A DNA stretch of 64,000 nt from Paraburkholderia unamae (lineage in GTDB: Bacteria; Pseudomonadota; Gammaproteobacteria; Burkholderiales; Burkholderiaceae). Below the pieces are notes generated by a model that made no database searches, was not told the DNA's origin, and saw only the letters and a program-made list of their open reading frames with translations. The first letter of the stretch is position 1, and the number at the start of each line of letters is the position of its first letter. This document shows, piece after piece, positions 20,718 through 30,170 of this stretch. Both the position numbers and the translations under genes were made by a program. Location: contig NZ_QLSU01000001.1 in NCBI RefSeq assembly GCF_003268775.1, positions 310,001 through 374,000 on the forward strand, given 5' to 3'.

Positions 20718-20749
20718 AAAAACGCCCCGCCGCGTCAGGCGGGGCGTTT
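20718..20749 (-). terminator. Strong intrinsic terminator/attenuator between livK and livH
   Basis: Perfect 12-bp stem AAACGCCCCGCC / GGCGGGGCGTTT (20720-20749) with a 6-nt loop. Read leftwards it ends in TTTTT. It starts 19 bp after the livK stop. Partial read-through would give much binding protein and less permease. Confidence 0.9.
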
Positions 20750-20768
20750 GCGGCTTGCAGCGCGGGGA

Positions 20769-21893
20769 TCAGTTCGCGGCGGTCTTGGTGGCGTCCTTGT
20801 GCCACGTGTAGACGACGAAGCGGAACGACTTCAGGTCGCCCTGTGCGTCATATTCCACCTTGCCGATCGGCGTGTTGAACGCGTTCTTGTGCAGGTAGGC
20901 GGCAACCTTGGTCGGGTCGGTGCTCTTCGCGCCCGCAATGCCGTCGGCGATCACTTCGACCGCGGCGTACGACGGCATCTGGAACGGGCCGTTCGCGTCG
21001 CGCTTCGCGTCGGCGAATGCCTTCACGAGCTTGGCGTTGGCGGGGTCCGCTGCGAAGTCGGCGGGCAGCGTGACGAGCATGCCTTCCGAGGCCGGGCCGG
21101 CGATCGCCGTCACGTCCTTGTTGCCCACGCCTTCCGGTCCCATGAACGTAGCCTTCACGCCCTGTTCACGCGACTGGCGCATGAGCAGGCCCATTTCCGG
21201 GTGATAGCCGCCGAAGTAGACGAAGTCCACGCCTTGCGCCTTGAGCTTCGTGACGACTGCCGAGTAGTCCGAATCGCCGGCGTTGATGCCTTCGAACACG
21301 ACAACGGGAATGTGCGCCTTGTCGAGCGCGGCCTTGACCGACGTGGCGATGCCCTGGCCATACGACTGCTTGTCGTGCAGGATCGCAACCTTCTTCGGCT
21401 TGACCTTGTTGATGATGTAGGCGGCGGCTGCCGGACCTTGCTGGTCGTCGCGGCCGATGGTGCGGAAGATGAACTGACGCTTCTTGCCTTCGGTGAGCTG
21501 CGGGGCGGTAGCCGACGGCGTGACCATCACGACGCCTTCGTTTTCGTAGATGTCCGAAGCGGGAATCGTCGAGCCCGAGCAAACGTGGCCGACCACGTAC
21601 TGGATGTGCTGCGAAACGATCTTGTTGGCAACGGCGACGGCTTGCTTCGGCTCGCACGCGTCGTCCATGAGGACGGCTTCGAGCTTGTTGCCGTTCACGC
21701 CGCCAGCGGCGTTGATCTGCTCGATCGCGGTCAGGGCGCCCGCCTTGACCATGTCGCCGTACTGGGCGACCGGGCCGCTGAACGGGCCGGCGATGGCGAT
21801 CTTCACGGTGTCGGCGTGAGCGCTTGCACCAAAGGCGAGCAGCGCGGCGGCCACGGAAACGGAGGTAAGGCGGTTAAGGCGGGACAACGTCAT
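20769..21893 (-). CDS. livK: Branched-chain amino-acid binding protein LivK/LivJ
   Basis: 374 aa. Signal peptide (LTSVSVAAALLAFGASAHA), then the type I periplasmic fold: IAIAGPFSGPVAQYGDMVKAG at the mature N-terminus, and two cysteines (DDACEPKQ, VGHVCSGST) placed as in LivJ. It captures Leu/Ile/Val-type substrates for LivHMGF. The ATG at 21893 has AGGAG 6 nt upstream; a much longer open frame upstream has no homology. Confidence 0.94.
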   Translation of the reverse strand: MTLSRLNRLTSVSVAAALLAFGASAHADTVKIAIAGPFSGPVAQYGDMVKAGALTAIEQINAAGGVNGNKLEAVLMDDACEPKQAVAVANKIVSQHIQYVVGHVCSGSTIPASDIYENEGVVMVTPSATAPQLTEGKKRQFIFRTIGRDDQQGPAAAAYIINKVKPKKVAILHDKQSYGQGIATSVKAALDKAHIPVVVFEGINAGDSDYSAVVTKLKAQGVDFVYFGGYHPEMGLLMRQSREQGVKATFMGPEGVGNKDVTAIAGPASEGMLVTLPADFAADPANAKLVKAFADAKRDANGPFQMPSYAAVEVIADGIAGAKSTDPTKVAAYLHKNAFNTPIGKVEYDAQGDLKSFRFVVYTWHKDATKTAAN

Positions 21894-22861
21894 CAGGAGC
21901 TCCTCGATTGTTTTCGGGTCAACCGGACAAACGGCATGACCTGCGCAAACGAACAGCACCCCAATGACACTCAATGGGGAACAACCACGACGAGCACCAT
22001 AGAAAAGACGTGACGGGGCCCGGCGTGTATCAGCGCCCTGGTAGGCGGCTGAGTTCGGAGAGACTGCTGAGTTACAGACTCTGTTGCGCAAGCTATCCGC
22101 CTGCCCCGTTCGCTGCAATTCGTACCGGAAAGGTGGTCCGGGCTGAATCAGCGACCCGCGGATGCTATCAATAATCCAATTGCGCCGCAACCAAGGGTTT
22201 TTTCCGATATCGCTGGGAGTATTGACATTGATCAATTGAGGGTAATGTGTCAAAGCGCTTGAAAATATTCAGGAAAATGGGGTTTCAGATGGGTGCAAGG
22301 CCAGCCGCGACGGGCTGAGGCCCGGCTGGCGCGGATGTACGGAATGGTGTTATTTTTGATTTTAAGATGTACTGGAGCGCGATTTTTATATCGAAGACCA
22401 TCCAATTAATAAATTGACACCGTACAATAAATATCAAACACATCCACTCCCCCGAAAAATCCAATACACACCACAAAATAAAATCGGGGAAACCCTAAAT
22501 GCAAAATGCGCCAAGTCATTGATCCACAAGAACAAATATTACAATCATATTAAAATAGAATTCCTGGATTAATCGCCAACAATCCATAACTACAGATCTC
22601 GCTCACATCGCCACTTTCCCATCCGAAATCGAGAAAACTTCCGTCTCAGCGCCGATTTTTCTCATAATCGGATCGGGTAATCTCGAATTAATCCTCCCGC
22701 GACCGTCGCGCGCCCGCCTCACCAGCCCGGCACGGCGTTCCAGACGCGCAAAGGTCGGTGGTATCCTCGCTCCCTCGCTGTCACGCGCATGCACCACTAC
22801 GGCGCACGCCGCAGCGCGGCCACACCGTCAAGAACCGAACATTCGGGGGAGATCAAACAGA
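21894..22861. other. 968-bp intergenic region, partly AT-rich
   Basis: No gene is seen. It must hold the divergent promoters of livK and the DUF534 transporter. The part from about 22330 to 22700 is strikingly AT-rich for this genome and carries CCGATT / AATCGG arms (22652-22657, 22666-22671). Another hairpin, GCCAGCCG / CGGCTGGC, spans 22300-22330. An FNR/ANR-like box is at 22222-22235. Confidence 0.5.
22222..22235. promoter_or_regulatory. Possible FNR/ANR box
   Basis: TTGACATTGATCAA differs at one position from the FNR consensus TTGAT-N4-ATCAA. It lies about 330 bp upstream of livK, far for direct control, so the match could be chance. Confidence 0.25.
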
Positions 22862-23851
22862 ATGAAGACCTTCAAGCAGGCAGCCATTGCCGCCACCGTT
22901 TCCCTGATCGCCGGCACCGCCGCGCTCGCGCTGACCTCGGGCGCCGCGCGCGCCGCCGAAACCGCCACCGTCGAAGTGATCTCGATCGTCGAGCACCCGG
23001 CGCTCGACGCGATCCGCGACGGCGTGCGCGACGAACTCAAGGCCGCCGGCTACGACGCGGGCAAGAACCTCAAGTGGGAATACCAGAGCGCGCAAGGCAA
23101 CACGGGCACCGCCGCGCAGATCGCGCGCAAGTTCGTGGGCGATAACCCGAGCGCGATCGTCGCGATCGCCACGCCCTCGGCGCAAGCCGTTGTTGCCGCA
23201 ACGAAAAGCGTGCCCGTGGTGTACTCGGGCGTGACCGACCCGGTAGCCGCGCAGCTCGTGAAAACGTGGTCGCCTAGCGGCACGAACGTCACCGGCGTGT
23301 CCGACAAGCTGCCGCTCGACAAGCAGGTCGCGCTCATCAAGCGCGTCGTGCCCAACGCGAAGACGGTCGGCATGGTCTACAACCCCGGCGAGGCAAATTC
23401 GGTCGTGGTCGTGAAGGCGCTCAAGGAACTGCTCGCACAACAGGGCATGACGCTCAAGGAAGCCGCCGCGCCGCGCACCGTGGACATCGGCCCGGCCGCC
23501 AAGAGCCTGATCGGCAAGGTCGACGTGATCTACACGAACACCGACAACAACGTGGTTTCGGCCTACGAAGCGCTCGTGAAGGTCGCCAACGACGCGAAGA
23601 TCCCGCTCGTCGCCTCCGACACGGACAGCGTGAAGCGCGGCGCCATCGCGGCGCTCGGCATCGACTACGGCGATCTCGGCCATCAAACGGGCAAGGTCGT
23701 CGTGCGCATTCTCAAGGGCGAGAAGCCCGGCGCGATCGCCTCCGAAACCAGCAGCAAGCTGCAACTGTTCGTGAACCCCGCCGCCGCGCAGAAGCAAGGC
23801 GTGACGCTCTCGGCCGACCTGCTCAAGGAAGCGACCACGGTCGTGAAGTAA
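22862..23851 (+). CDS. ABC transporter substrate-binding protein, DUF534/TrpX family
   Basis: 329 aa. Signal peptide (hydrophobic core AAIAATVSLIAGTAALAL, cleavage after ARA), then the family pattern VISIVEHPALDAIRDGVRDEL, a VPVVYSGVTDPVAA loop and GMVYNPGEANS. It is the periplasmic receptor of the importer encoded just downstream. Some relatives bind tryptophan or other aromatic or nucleobase compounds; the ligand here cannot be read. GGGGGAG lies about 12 nt before the ATG, a rather long spacing. Confidence 0.88.
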   Translation: MKTFKQAAIAATVSLIAGTAALALTSGAARAAETATVEVISIVEHPALDAIRDGVRDELKAAGYDAGKNLKWEYQSAQGNTGTAAQIARKFVGDNPSAIVAIATPSAQAVVAATKSVPVVYSGVTDPVAAQLVKTWSPSGTNVTGVSDKLPLDKQVALIKRVVPNAKTVGMVYNPGEANSVVVVKALKELLAQQGMTLKEAAAPRTVDIGPAAKSLIGKVDVIYTNTDNNVVSAYEALVKVANDAKIPLVASDTDSVKRGAIAALGIDYGDLGHQTGKVVVRILKGEKPGAIASETSSKLQLFVNPAAAQKQGVTLSADLLKEATTVVK

Positions 23852-24055
23852 GCCGCGCTCGCGCTCTCGCCCGCTTTTCTCCTGCTTCGCAGGTTGTGTG
23901 CGCGGGCGCGCCGGCAATCCACGCAGTACACGCAGTAACAAGCAAGGCCCGATAAAGGCCACCCCGAGCGCAACGGCGCGCCGCCTTCATCGAGGCGCGC
24001 GCCGTGCGCCGACTCCGGCATACGTCGGCCGGAGACCGCAACAGGATTCTTCCCC

Positions 24056-24952
24056 ATGTCCCTCTACTCGCTTCTGGGCGCGCTCGAGATCGGCTTGATC
24101 TTCAGCCTTGTGGCCCTCGGGGTGCTGATTTCGTTTCGCATCCTCAACTTTCCCGATCTCACCGTCGACGGCAGCTTTCCGCTGGGCGGCGCCGTGGCGG
24201 CCACGCTGATCGCGGCCGGTCATGATCCGTTCGTCGCCACGGCCTGCGCGATCGTTGCGGGCGCAATCGCCGGCTTCATCACGGGCTGGCTCAACGTGCG
24301 CCTGAAAATCATGGATCTGCTCGCGAGCATCCTGATGATGATCGCGCTCTATTCGATCAACCTGCGCGTGATGGGCGCACCGAACATCCCGCTCATTTCC
24401 GAAGCCACGGTCTTCACGATGATCCAGCCCGCGTGGCTGCCCGACTACGTGCTGCGCCCGCTCGCGCTTTTGGTCGTCGTGCTGGCCGCGAAGTTCGGCC
24501 TGGACTGGTTCTTCTCCTCGCAGTACGGGCTCGCGCTGCGCGCGACCGGTGCGAATCCGCGCATGGCGCGCGCCCAGGGCATCGCCACGGGCCGCGCGAC
24601 GCTCGCGGGCATGGCGCTTTCGAACGCGCTCGTCGCGCTGGCCGGCGCCCTCTTCGCGCAAACCCAGGGCGGCTCGGATATTTCCATGGGCATCGGCACC
24701 ATCGTGATCGGGCTTGCCGCCGTGATCATTGGCGAAAGCATTCTGCCTGCGCGCCGGCTCGTGCTCACGACGCTCGCCGCCGTGCTCGGCGCGATTCTCT
24801 ATCGCTTCTTCATTGCGCTCGCGCTCAATAGCGACTTCATCGGCCTGAAAGCGCAGGACCTGAATCTCGTCACCGCCGTGCTCGTGACCGTGGCGCTCGT
24901 GCTGCCCGCCACGCGCAAGAAGCTGTTCGGCCGCAAGAACGGGAGGGCATGA
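24056..24952 (+). CDS. ABC transporter permease (TrpY-like)
   Basis: 298 aa. Multi-pass protein starting LLGALEIGLIFSLVALGVLI; motifs SFRILNFPDLTVDGSFPLGG and GMALSNALVALAGALFAQTQ are those of the permease paired with DUF534-type binding proteins. It forms the membrane pore. It begins 204 bp after the binding-protein gene, in a gap with a GCGCGCC / GGCGCGC inverted repeat, and ends 1 bp before the ATPase gene. Confidence 0.88.
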   Translation: MSLYSLLGALEIGLIFSLVALGVLISFRILNFPDLTVDGSFPLGGAVAATLIAAGHDPFVATACAIVAGAIAGFITGWLNVRLKIMDLLASILMMIALYSINLRVMGAPNIPLISEATVFTMIQPAWLPDYVLRPLALLVVVLAAKFGLDWFFSSQYGLALRATGANPRMARAQGIATGRATLAGMALSNALVALAGALFAQTQGGSDISMGIGTIVIGLAAVIIGESILPARRLVLTTLAAVLGAILYRFFIALALNSDFIGLKAQDLNLVTAVLVTVALVLPATRKKLFGRKNGRA

Positions 24953-24953
24953 A

Positions 24954-25748
24954 ATGCTCAGCGCCAAAGACCTCAAACTGACTTTCAACCCCGGCACGCC
25001 GATCGAAACGCGCGCGCTGCGCGGCCTGAACCTCGAGATCCCCACCGGCCAGTTCGTGGCCGTGATCGGCTCGAACGGCGCAGGCAAGTCCACCTTCCTC
25101 AACGCGATCAGCGGCGATCAGATGGTGGATAGCGGCACGATCACGATCGACGGTCAGGACGTCACGAAAAAACAGGCCTGGGACCGCGCGCCGCTCGTTG
25201 CACGCGTGTTCCAGGACCCGATGGCCGGCACCTGCGAGGCGCTCACCATCGAAGAAAACATGGCGCTCGCCATGGCGCGCGGCAAGCGGCGCGGCTTCGG
25301 CCCCGCGCTGAAAAAGCAGGACCGCGAACTGTTTCGCGCGAAGCTGAGCCTGCTGAATCTGGGTCTGGAGAATCGTCTGGCCGACCGCATCGGCCTGCTG
25401 TCGGGCGGGCAGCGCCAGGCAGTGAGTCTCCTGATGGCGTCGCTTCAGCCTTCGCGCATTCTGTTGCTCGACGAGCACACGGCGGCGCTCGACCCGAAAA
25501 CGGCCGCGTTCGTGCTGGAACTCACCGCGCGCATCGTGGAGGAGTCGAAGCTCACAACCATGATGGTCACGCACAGCATGCGCCAGGCGCTCGATTACGG
25601 CCAGCGCACGGTCATGCTGCACCAGGGACAGGTGGTGCTCGACGTGTCGGGCGAAGCGCGCCGCGGCCTCGACGTGCCGGACCTGCTGCGCATGTTCGAG
25701 CAGAACCGCCACGAGAAGCTCGACGACGACGCGCTGCTGCTCGGCTAA
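24954..25748 (+). CDS. ABC transporter ATP-binding protein (TrpZ-like)
   Basis: 264 aa. Walker A GSNGAGKST (about residues 38-46), ABC signature LSGGQRQAVSLLMA, Walker B RILLLDEHTAALDP and switch His in MVTHSMRQAL. The Walker B has H in place of the usual P (DEH), which is common in this subfamily. It energises the importer of the two preceding genes and is translated almost directly after the permease. Confidence 0.9.
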   Translation: MLSAKDLKLTFNPGTPIETRALRGLNLEIPTGQFVAVIGSNGAGKSTFLNAISGDQMVDSGTITIDGQDVTKKQAWDRAPLVARVFQDPMAGTCEALTIEENMALAMARGKRRGFGPALKKQDRELFRAKLSLLNLGLENRLADRIGLLSGGQRQAVSLLMASLQPSRILLLDEHTAALDPKTAAFVLELTARIVEESKLTTMMVTHSMRQALDYGQRTVMLHQGQVVLDVSGEARRGLDVPDLLRMFEQNRHEKLDDDALLLG

Positions 25749-25766
25749 ACGCCTGCCGGCGACGCA

Positions 25767-25803
25767 CAAAACGCCCGCCGCCTCGAACGAGGCAGCGGGC
25801 GTT
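25767..25803 (-). terminator. Terminator between convergent genes
   Basis: Outer stem AACGCCCGC / GCGGGCGTT with an inner stem GCCTC / GAGGC. Leftward transcripts end in TTTTG, so it best serves the hotdog thioesterase gene; it may also slow rightward transcripts from the ABC operon. Confidence 0.7.
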
Positions 25804-25875
25804 CGCCGATTTACGCGATTATTTCGGACTCCGCTTCAATGCATCGAATGCGGCACCAAAAGTCATCAGGAGGCG

Positions 25876-26271
25876 TCAGGAGGTTTTCGCGTACTTGAAC
25901 GTCCCCTGCGCGCTTGCGATGAGCAGGAGGTCGTCCACCCATGCCTCCGAACGCGCAAAGAAGATCGAACGGCCGCCGCGCTCCAGAAAGCCTTTCGCGC
26001 GCACGAACTGCCCGAGCCCCTTGTCGAGGTAGTTGGTGGTGAGCGAGAGCGTGAAGCCGTGGCGCTTGGGCTGCCCCGCCTCCGCGAATAGCCCGGCGTA
26101 GCCGGCCGCCGCGTCGAGCAGCGTGGCGATCGCGCCGCCTTGCAGCACGCCCTGGCGGTTGAGCTTCGAGGCGTCGATGGGCATCACGAGTTCGGCATAG
26201 CCCTCGCGCCATTCGGCGACGCTCACACCGAGCGTTTCGAGAAACGGATTGTCCACGGCGAATTGCGACAT
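25876..26271 (-). CDS. PaaI-family hotdog thioesterase
   Basis: 131 aa from the ATG at 26271 (AGGAAG 7 nt upstream). Hotdog fold with the family motif NRQGVLQGGAIATLLDAAAGYAG, where the usual HGG is QGG, and a later strand TTNYLDKGLGQFVRAKG. It probably hydrolyses an acyl- or aryl-CoA ester in the cytoplasm. The His-to-Gln change at the HGG position is found in some members but may alter activity. The neighbours do not point to a pathway. Confidence 0.82.
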   Translation of the reverse strand: MSQFAVDNPFLETLGVSVAEWREGYAELVMPIDASKLNRQGVLQGGAIATLLDAAAGYAGLFAEAGQPKRHGFTLSLTTNYLDKGLGQFVRAKGFLERGGRSIFFARSEAWVDDLLLIASAQGTFKYAKTS

Positions 26272-26482
26272 GCGCTGTCTTCCTTGCATTATCTGGCGAT
26301 GCGTTCGATTATAGGGCGGTGGCCCGAACGCCGCAGCGCCGCCCTAACCACTGTTCAGCGGATTTCCGCCCAACTGTACATGGCCAGCGCCGCCGCGCCG
26401 CACAACACTGGTCGATAGCGCCGCAATCGCGCGCCAACGCAGACCGCTTTCACACCCTTCCACGCCGAACCAGGTACCCAAG

Positions 26483-27760
26483 ATGAACGACAACGCGCTC
26501 CACCCCGATCCGCTGGCCACTACGCGCACAGCGGCGGCAGCGGCCGAGGCCGCGCCCGTCCCTTGCCCCCTCGTCGACACGCTCGACCGCATCCTGCCCG
26601 AGGAACCGCTGCTCATGATGGGCGCGGGCCCCGTGCCGATTCCCGATGCCGTGGCCAAGGCCAACACCGTCGTCATCAATCACCTCGGCGACACCATGGC
26701 GCGCGTCATTACTCAGGTGAAGACGATGGCGCGCTACGTGTTCCAGACCCGCTCGAACTGGGTGCTCGGCGTGGCGGGCCCAGGCTCGGCCGCCATGGAA
26801 ATGGCCGTGTCGAACCTCGCGTGGTCCGGCACGCCCGTGCTCTCCATCGTCAACGGCTTCTTCAGCCAGCGCATGGCCGAAATGGCGCGCCGCGTGGGCG
26901 CCGAGGTCACGACGCTCGACGTGGCCGACCGCGAAATCGCCTCGCTCGAAGCCGTGGCGCAAGCCATCGAGCGCACACGCCCCGCTGTGGTCACGATCGT
27001 GCACGGCGAAACGTCGAACACGGTGTGGAACCGCGACCTCAAGGAAATCGTCAAGCTCGCCAAGGCGGCCGGCGCGCTCGTGGTGGTGGACGCCGTGTGC
27101 ACGCTGAGCACCATGCCGCTCGAAATGGACGCCTGGGGCATCGACGTCGTCATCACGGGCGGCCAAAAGGGTCTCTCGTCGATTCCGGGCGTTTCGCTGA
27201 TCGCCTTTTCGGACGCCGCCTGGGAGCGCGTGCGCACGCGCACCGCGCCGAACACGCACTGGTGCCTCGACGCAATGCTCGCCGAGAACTTCTGGCACAA
27301 CGCCGGTTACCACTACACCGCGCCGGTTTCGGGCGTGCTTGCCTTGCATGAAGCGCTGCGCCTCGTTTGCACGGAAACGCTGGAAAAGCGCTTTGCGCGC
27401 CATCTGCGTTGTTCGCTTGCGCTGCAAAGCGGCGTGAGCGCGCTGGGGCTTGCGCTGTATACGCCGCAAGCCTGCCGCCTGAATTCCGTGGTCGGCATCG
27501 CGCTGCCCGAGGGCGCCACGGCGCGCGAGGTCTGCAATCACATCTCCCAGCAATATCAGGTCGAGATTGCGGGGTCATTCGGACTCCCGATCGTACGCAT
27601 CGGCCAGATGGGCGAGCAGTGCCGCGAGCACAACCTCTTTCGCACCGTGCACGCCCTGGGCCGCACGATGTGCGACCTGGGCATCAAGGTCGATCTGCCG
27701 GCCGGCGTCGCCGCGCTCGAGGAATCGCTCTCGTCGAGCTCGCGCGAAGCGCGACGCTAA
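26483..27760 (+). CDS. Class V aminotransferase, alanine/serine-glyoxylate type
   Basis: 425 aa. PLP enzyme of fold type I. The N-terminal MMGAGPVPIPDAVAKA motif, GPGSAAMEMAVSNL loop, HGETSNTVWN segment and the PLP lysine in VITGGQKGLSSIPG match AGXT/PucG-type enzymes. Likely transaminates an amino donor with glyoxylate or pyruvate; the substrate could also be ureidoglycine. An N-terminal extension of about 35 residues rich in Ala is unusual. No purine or photorespiratory genes are adjacent, so the pathway is open. Confidence 0.82.
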   Translation: MNDNALHPDPLATTRTAAAAAEAAPVPCPLVDTLDRILPEEPLLMMGAGPVPIPDAVAKANTVVINHLGDTMARVITQVKTMARYVFQTRSNWVLGVAGPGSAAMEMAVSNLAWSGTPVLSIVNGFFSQRMAEMARRVGAEVTTLDVADREIASLEAVAQAIERTRPAVVTIVHGETSNTVWNRDLKEIVKLAKAAGALVVVDAVCTLSTMPLEMDAWGIDVVITGGQKGLSSIPGVSLIAFSDAAWERVRTRTAPNTHWCLDAMLAENFWHNAGYHYTAPVSGVLALHEALRLVCTETLEKRFARHLRCSLALQSGVSALGLALYTPQACRLNSVVGIALPEGATAREVCNHISQQYQVEIAGSFGLPIVRIGQMGEQCREHNLFRTVHALGRTMCDLGIKVDLPAGVAALEESLSSSSREARR

Positions 27761-27816
27761 ACAACATCAAGCGACGCGAGGCGAAGCGCGGCCGTCCACC
27801 CCGGCCGTCTATCCTG

Positions 27817-28575
27817 TCAAATGCGCCGCGCCCGCACGCAGATGAACGCCGGCGCCTGCGCGAGTTCCGCGTGCAGCGCCGGCGACACCGCCTTCATTTC
27901 CGGCTGCGGCACGGGTTCGAGCACGCGGTCGATGGCCCAGCCCGCCTCCGTAAGCGCATTGAAGATGTCGGCGAGCGGACGCCGGAACGCTTCCACCCAC
28001 GGCTTCGGCTCGCCGAAGCCGCCCCAATGCAGGCCGATACGCGTGGTCTCGAAGTAGGTTCGCGAGCCGCGCGTGCGCGTGTCGATCCAGTCGCGCATGG
28101 GGTGAGCCATCGAAAACACCAGCAGCGCGCCGGGGCGCGCCACGCGGTGAAACTCGCGGAAGGTTGGCGTGAGCTGCTCCACATAGTCGAGCGCGAGCGA
28201 GCACACGATACGGTCGAACGCACCGCCCGCAAGCCAGTCGAGCGGACGCCCGAGGTCGCCCAGCGCGAGATCGACGGCGAGACCCGCGCAACGCGTTTTC
28301 GCGAGTTCCACCATCGCGGGCGTCACGTCGAACGCTTGCACGCGCGCGCCCTCGCCCGCCAGCTCCGCGCTGACGATGCCGGGCCCGCAGCCCGCGTCGA
28401 GCACGTCGAGCCCTGTGACCTCGCCCAGCAGCGAGCGCGTAGCGGGCCGCTCGTAGTGCGCGTTGTGCGGCTTGACGGGCGCTTGCTCGGCATAGCGGTC
28501 GGCGAACTGCGTGTAGTTCGCGCGACCGGGAAGTTCGCTGGCCGAAGCGGCGGGATTGTTTTCGTCGGTGGACAT
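27817..28575 (-). CDS. Class I SAM-dependent methyltransferase
   Basis: 252 aa. Motif I VLDAGCGPGIVSAELAGEG (about residues 57-75), the acidic end of strand 2 in VQAFDVTP, and motif IV region FDRIVCSLALDYVEQL. The methyl11/25-type fold is clear. The substrate cannot be read; such enzymes include small-molecule and quinone methylases. It converges on the aminotransferase gene. Confidence 0.85.
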   Translation of the reverse strand: MSTDENNPAASASELPGRANYTQFADRYAEQAPVKPHNAHYERPATRSLLGEVTGLDVLDAGCGPGIVSAELAGEGARVQAFDVTPAMVELAKTRCAGLAVDLALGDLGRPLDWLAGGAFDRIVCSLALDYVEQLTPTFREFHRVARPGALLVFSMAHPMRDWIDTRTRGSRTYFETTRIGLHWGGFGEPKPWVEAFRRPLADIFNALTEAGWAIDRVLEPVPQPEMKAVSPALHAELAQAPAFICVRARRI

Positions 28576-28883
28576 GAGAGCGGCTGGATGGAGAATCGCG
28601 CAAACGCGCGGGAACGCTATTGTCCACCGTTTTGCCCGCGGCGTTCCAGCCCCGCCGCAGCCCGGCGCGGTTAGAACAGGAACGAAATGCCCGCCATGCC
28701 GACGAACTGCGACCCTGTGGACGAAGGCGACGCATCGTTATCGAACCCGCCTGACGCGCCGGGCGGCCCGGTAAATAACCAGAATGGACACTTCCGTGTA
28801 AGCGCGCGGCCACCGCTACGCCCTACGATACCGATACGCCCGCAGCGCTGGACCGGGCGTCAACGAGATCCATGGAGACGAGC
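28576..28883. other. 308-bp intergenic region with a possible gene remnant
   Basis: No complete gene. On the minus strand, 28672 to about 28745 reads GGFDNDASPSSTGSQFVGMA followed by GISFLF and a stop. This resembles the last strand of an outer-membrane beta-barrel ending in an aromatic residue, with no matching upstream part. The promoter of the following binding-protein gene should lie near its right end. Confidence 0.35.
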
Positions 28884-29936
28884 ATGAGACGAGTGGCCCA
28901 AGGCATGGCAAAACGAGCGGCGCGCGTGGCCGCCGCCGTAGCAATCGCGGCAATGAGCGCGACAGGAGCGAGTGCGCTCGCGGCGGACGTGCGCTTCGCG
29001 GTGATATCGCACGCGCCGGACGCTGACCCGTTCTGGAACGTCGTGAAGAACGGCATTGCCGACGCGCAAAAGGACTTCGGCGTCACGGTCGATTACCGCA
29101 ATCCGCCCAATGGCGATCTCTCCGACATGGTCCGTCTGCTCGAACAGGCTGCCGCGCGCAACTACGACGGCGTGGCGACGACGATCGCCGACTTCGATGT
29201 CATCCAGAGCCGCGTCAAGACCATCGTGAGCAAAGGCATTCCGGTGATCACGTTCAACTCGGGGACCGCGCAACAAAACGCCGCGCTCGGCGGCCTGCTC
29301 CATGTGGGCCAGCCGGAATACGAAGCGGGCAAGGAGGCCGGCATGCGCGCCCGCGCCGCCGGTATCAAGACCTTTCTGTGCGTGAACAACAATATGACCA
29401 ACCCCGAGTCCTTCGAGCGATGCCGTGGGTTCGCCGAAGCGATCGGCGCGAACGCGAAGCAGTCGATGCTCGACTCGGGCAACGACCCCACCGAAGTCGA
29501 GAACAAGGTCTTTGCCGCGCTACGCCAGCGGCCGGGAACCCAGGCCGTGCTCGCGCTCGGGCCCACGTCGGCGGTGCCCGCCATGCGCGCCATCGGCAAG
29601 CTCGGGCTCAGCAACAAGGTCTATTTCGCCACGTTCGACCTCACGCCCGAGGTCGACAAGGGCATCGAGGCGGGCACGGTCGCCTTCGCGATCGATCAGC
29701 AGCCCTACCTCCAGGGCTACATTCCGGTCGCGCTGCTCGCGATCCTGAAGCAGGACAAGACACGGGACATCCGCAAGGCCGTCGCGGCGTTGCGGGCCAA
29801 CGTGCAGTTCCAGCGGCGCATCGAAGTCTATGGCCTCACGCCGCGCTTCACACCCGACGGCGTCGACACGGGACCGGGCTTCGTCACGCGCGGCAACGTC
29901 GCGCTCGTCGAGAAGTTCGCCGGGCAGTACCGCTGA
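28884..29936 (+). CDS. Sugar-type ABC transporter substrate-binding protein, orphan
   Basis: 350 aa from the ATG at 28884 (GGAG 6 nt upstream). Signal peptide (cleavage after ALA), then a Peripla_BP_4/ribose-binding fold: FAVISHAPDADPFWNVVKNG, LEQAAARNYDGVATTIADFD, IPVITFNSGTAQ, and VYFATFDLTPEVDKGIEAG. It should bind a carbohydrate or similar small ligand in the periplasm. No ATPase or permease gene flanks it, so it must work with a transporter encoded elsewhere or with a chemoreceptor. Confidence 0.85.
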   Translation: MRRVAQGMAKRAARVAAAVAIAAMSATGASALAADVRFAVISHAPDADPFWNVVKNGIADAQKDFGVTVDYRNPPNGDLSDMVRLLEQAAARNYDGVATTIADFDVIQSRVKTIVSKGIPVITFNSGTAQQNAALGGLLHVGQPEYEAGKEAGMRARAAGIKTFLCVNNNMTNPESFERCRGFAEAIGANAKQSMLDSGNDPTEVENKVFAALRQRPGTQAVLALGPTSAVPAMRAIGKLGLSNKVYFATFDLTPEVDKGIEAGTVAFAIDQQPYLQGYIPVALLAILKQDKTRDIRKAVAALRANVQFQRRIEVYGLTPRFTPDGVDTGPGFVTRGNVALVEKFAGQYR

Positions 29937-30170
29937 TTCCGCACGCTTCAGGCCGCCCCCCCCGGCCCGCCAGGCCCCTCCACCGCGCCGATTTGCGCAC
30001 GAAGTCCCCGCCCGATCGTAAGCCCGGTTATCATCGCGCTCTTGCGTGCGCAACGAGCGCGGCGGCGGGCTGCTTCCCGTCTCCCGTTTCCTCCATACGA
30101 ATGCGGCCCGATGCACGCCGCATAGCGCCGGCGCGCGATCCCCGGCAACCCAGGCGACCCCAGACACCCG

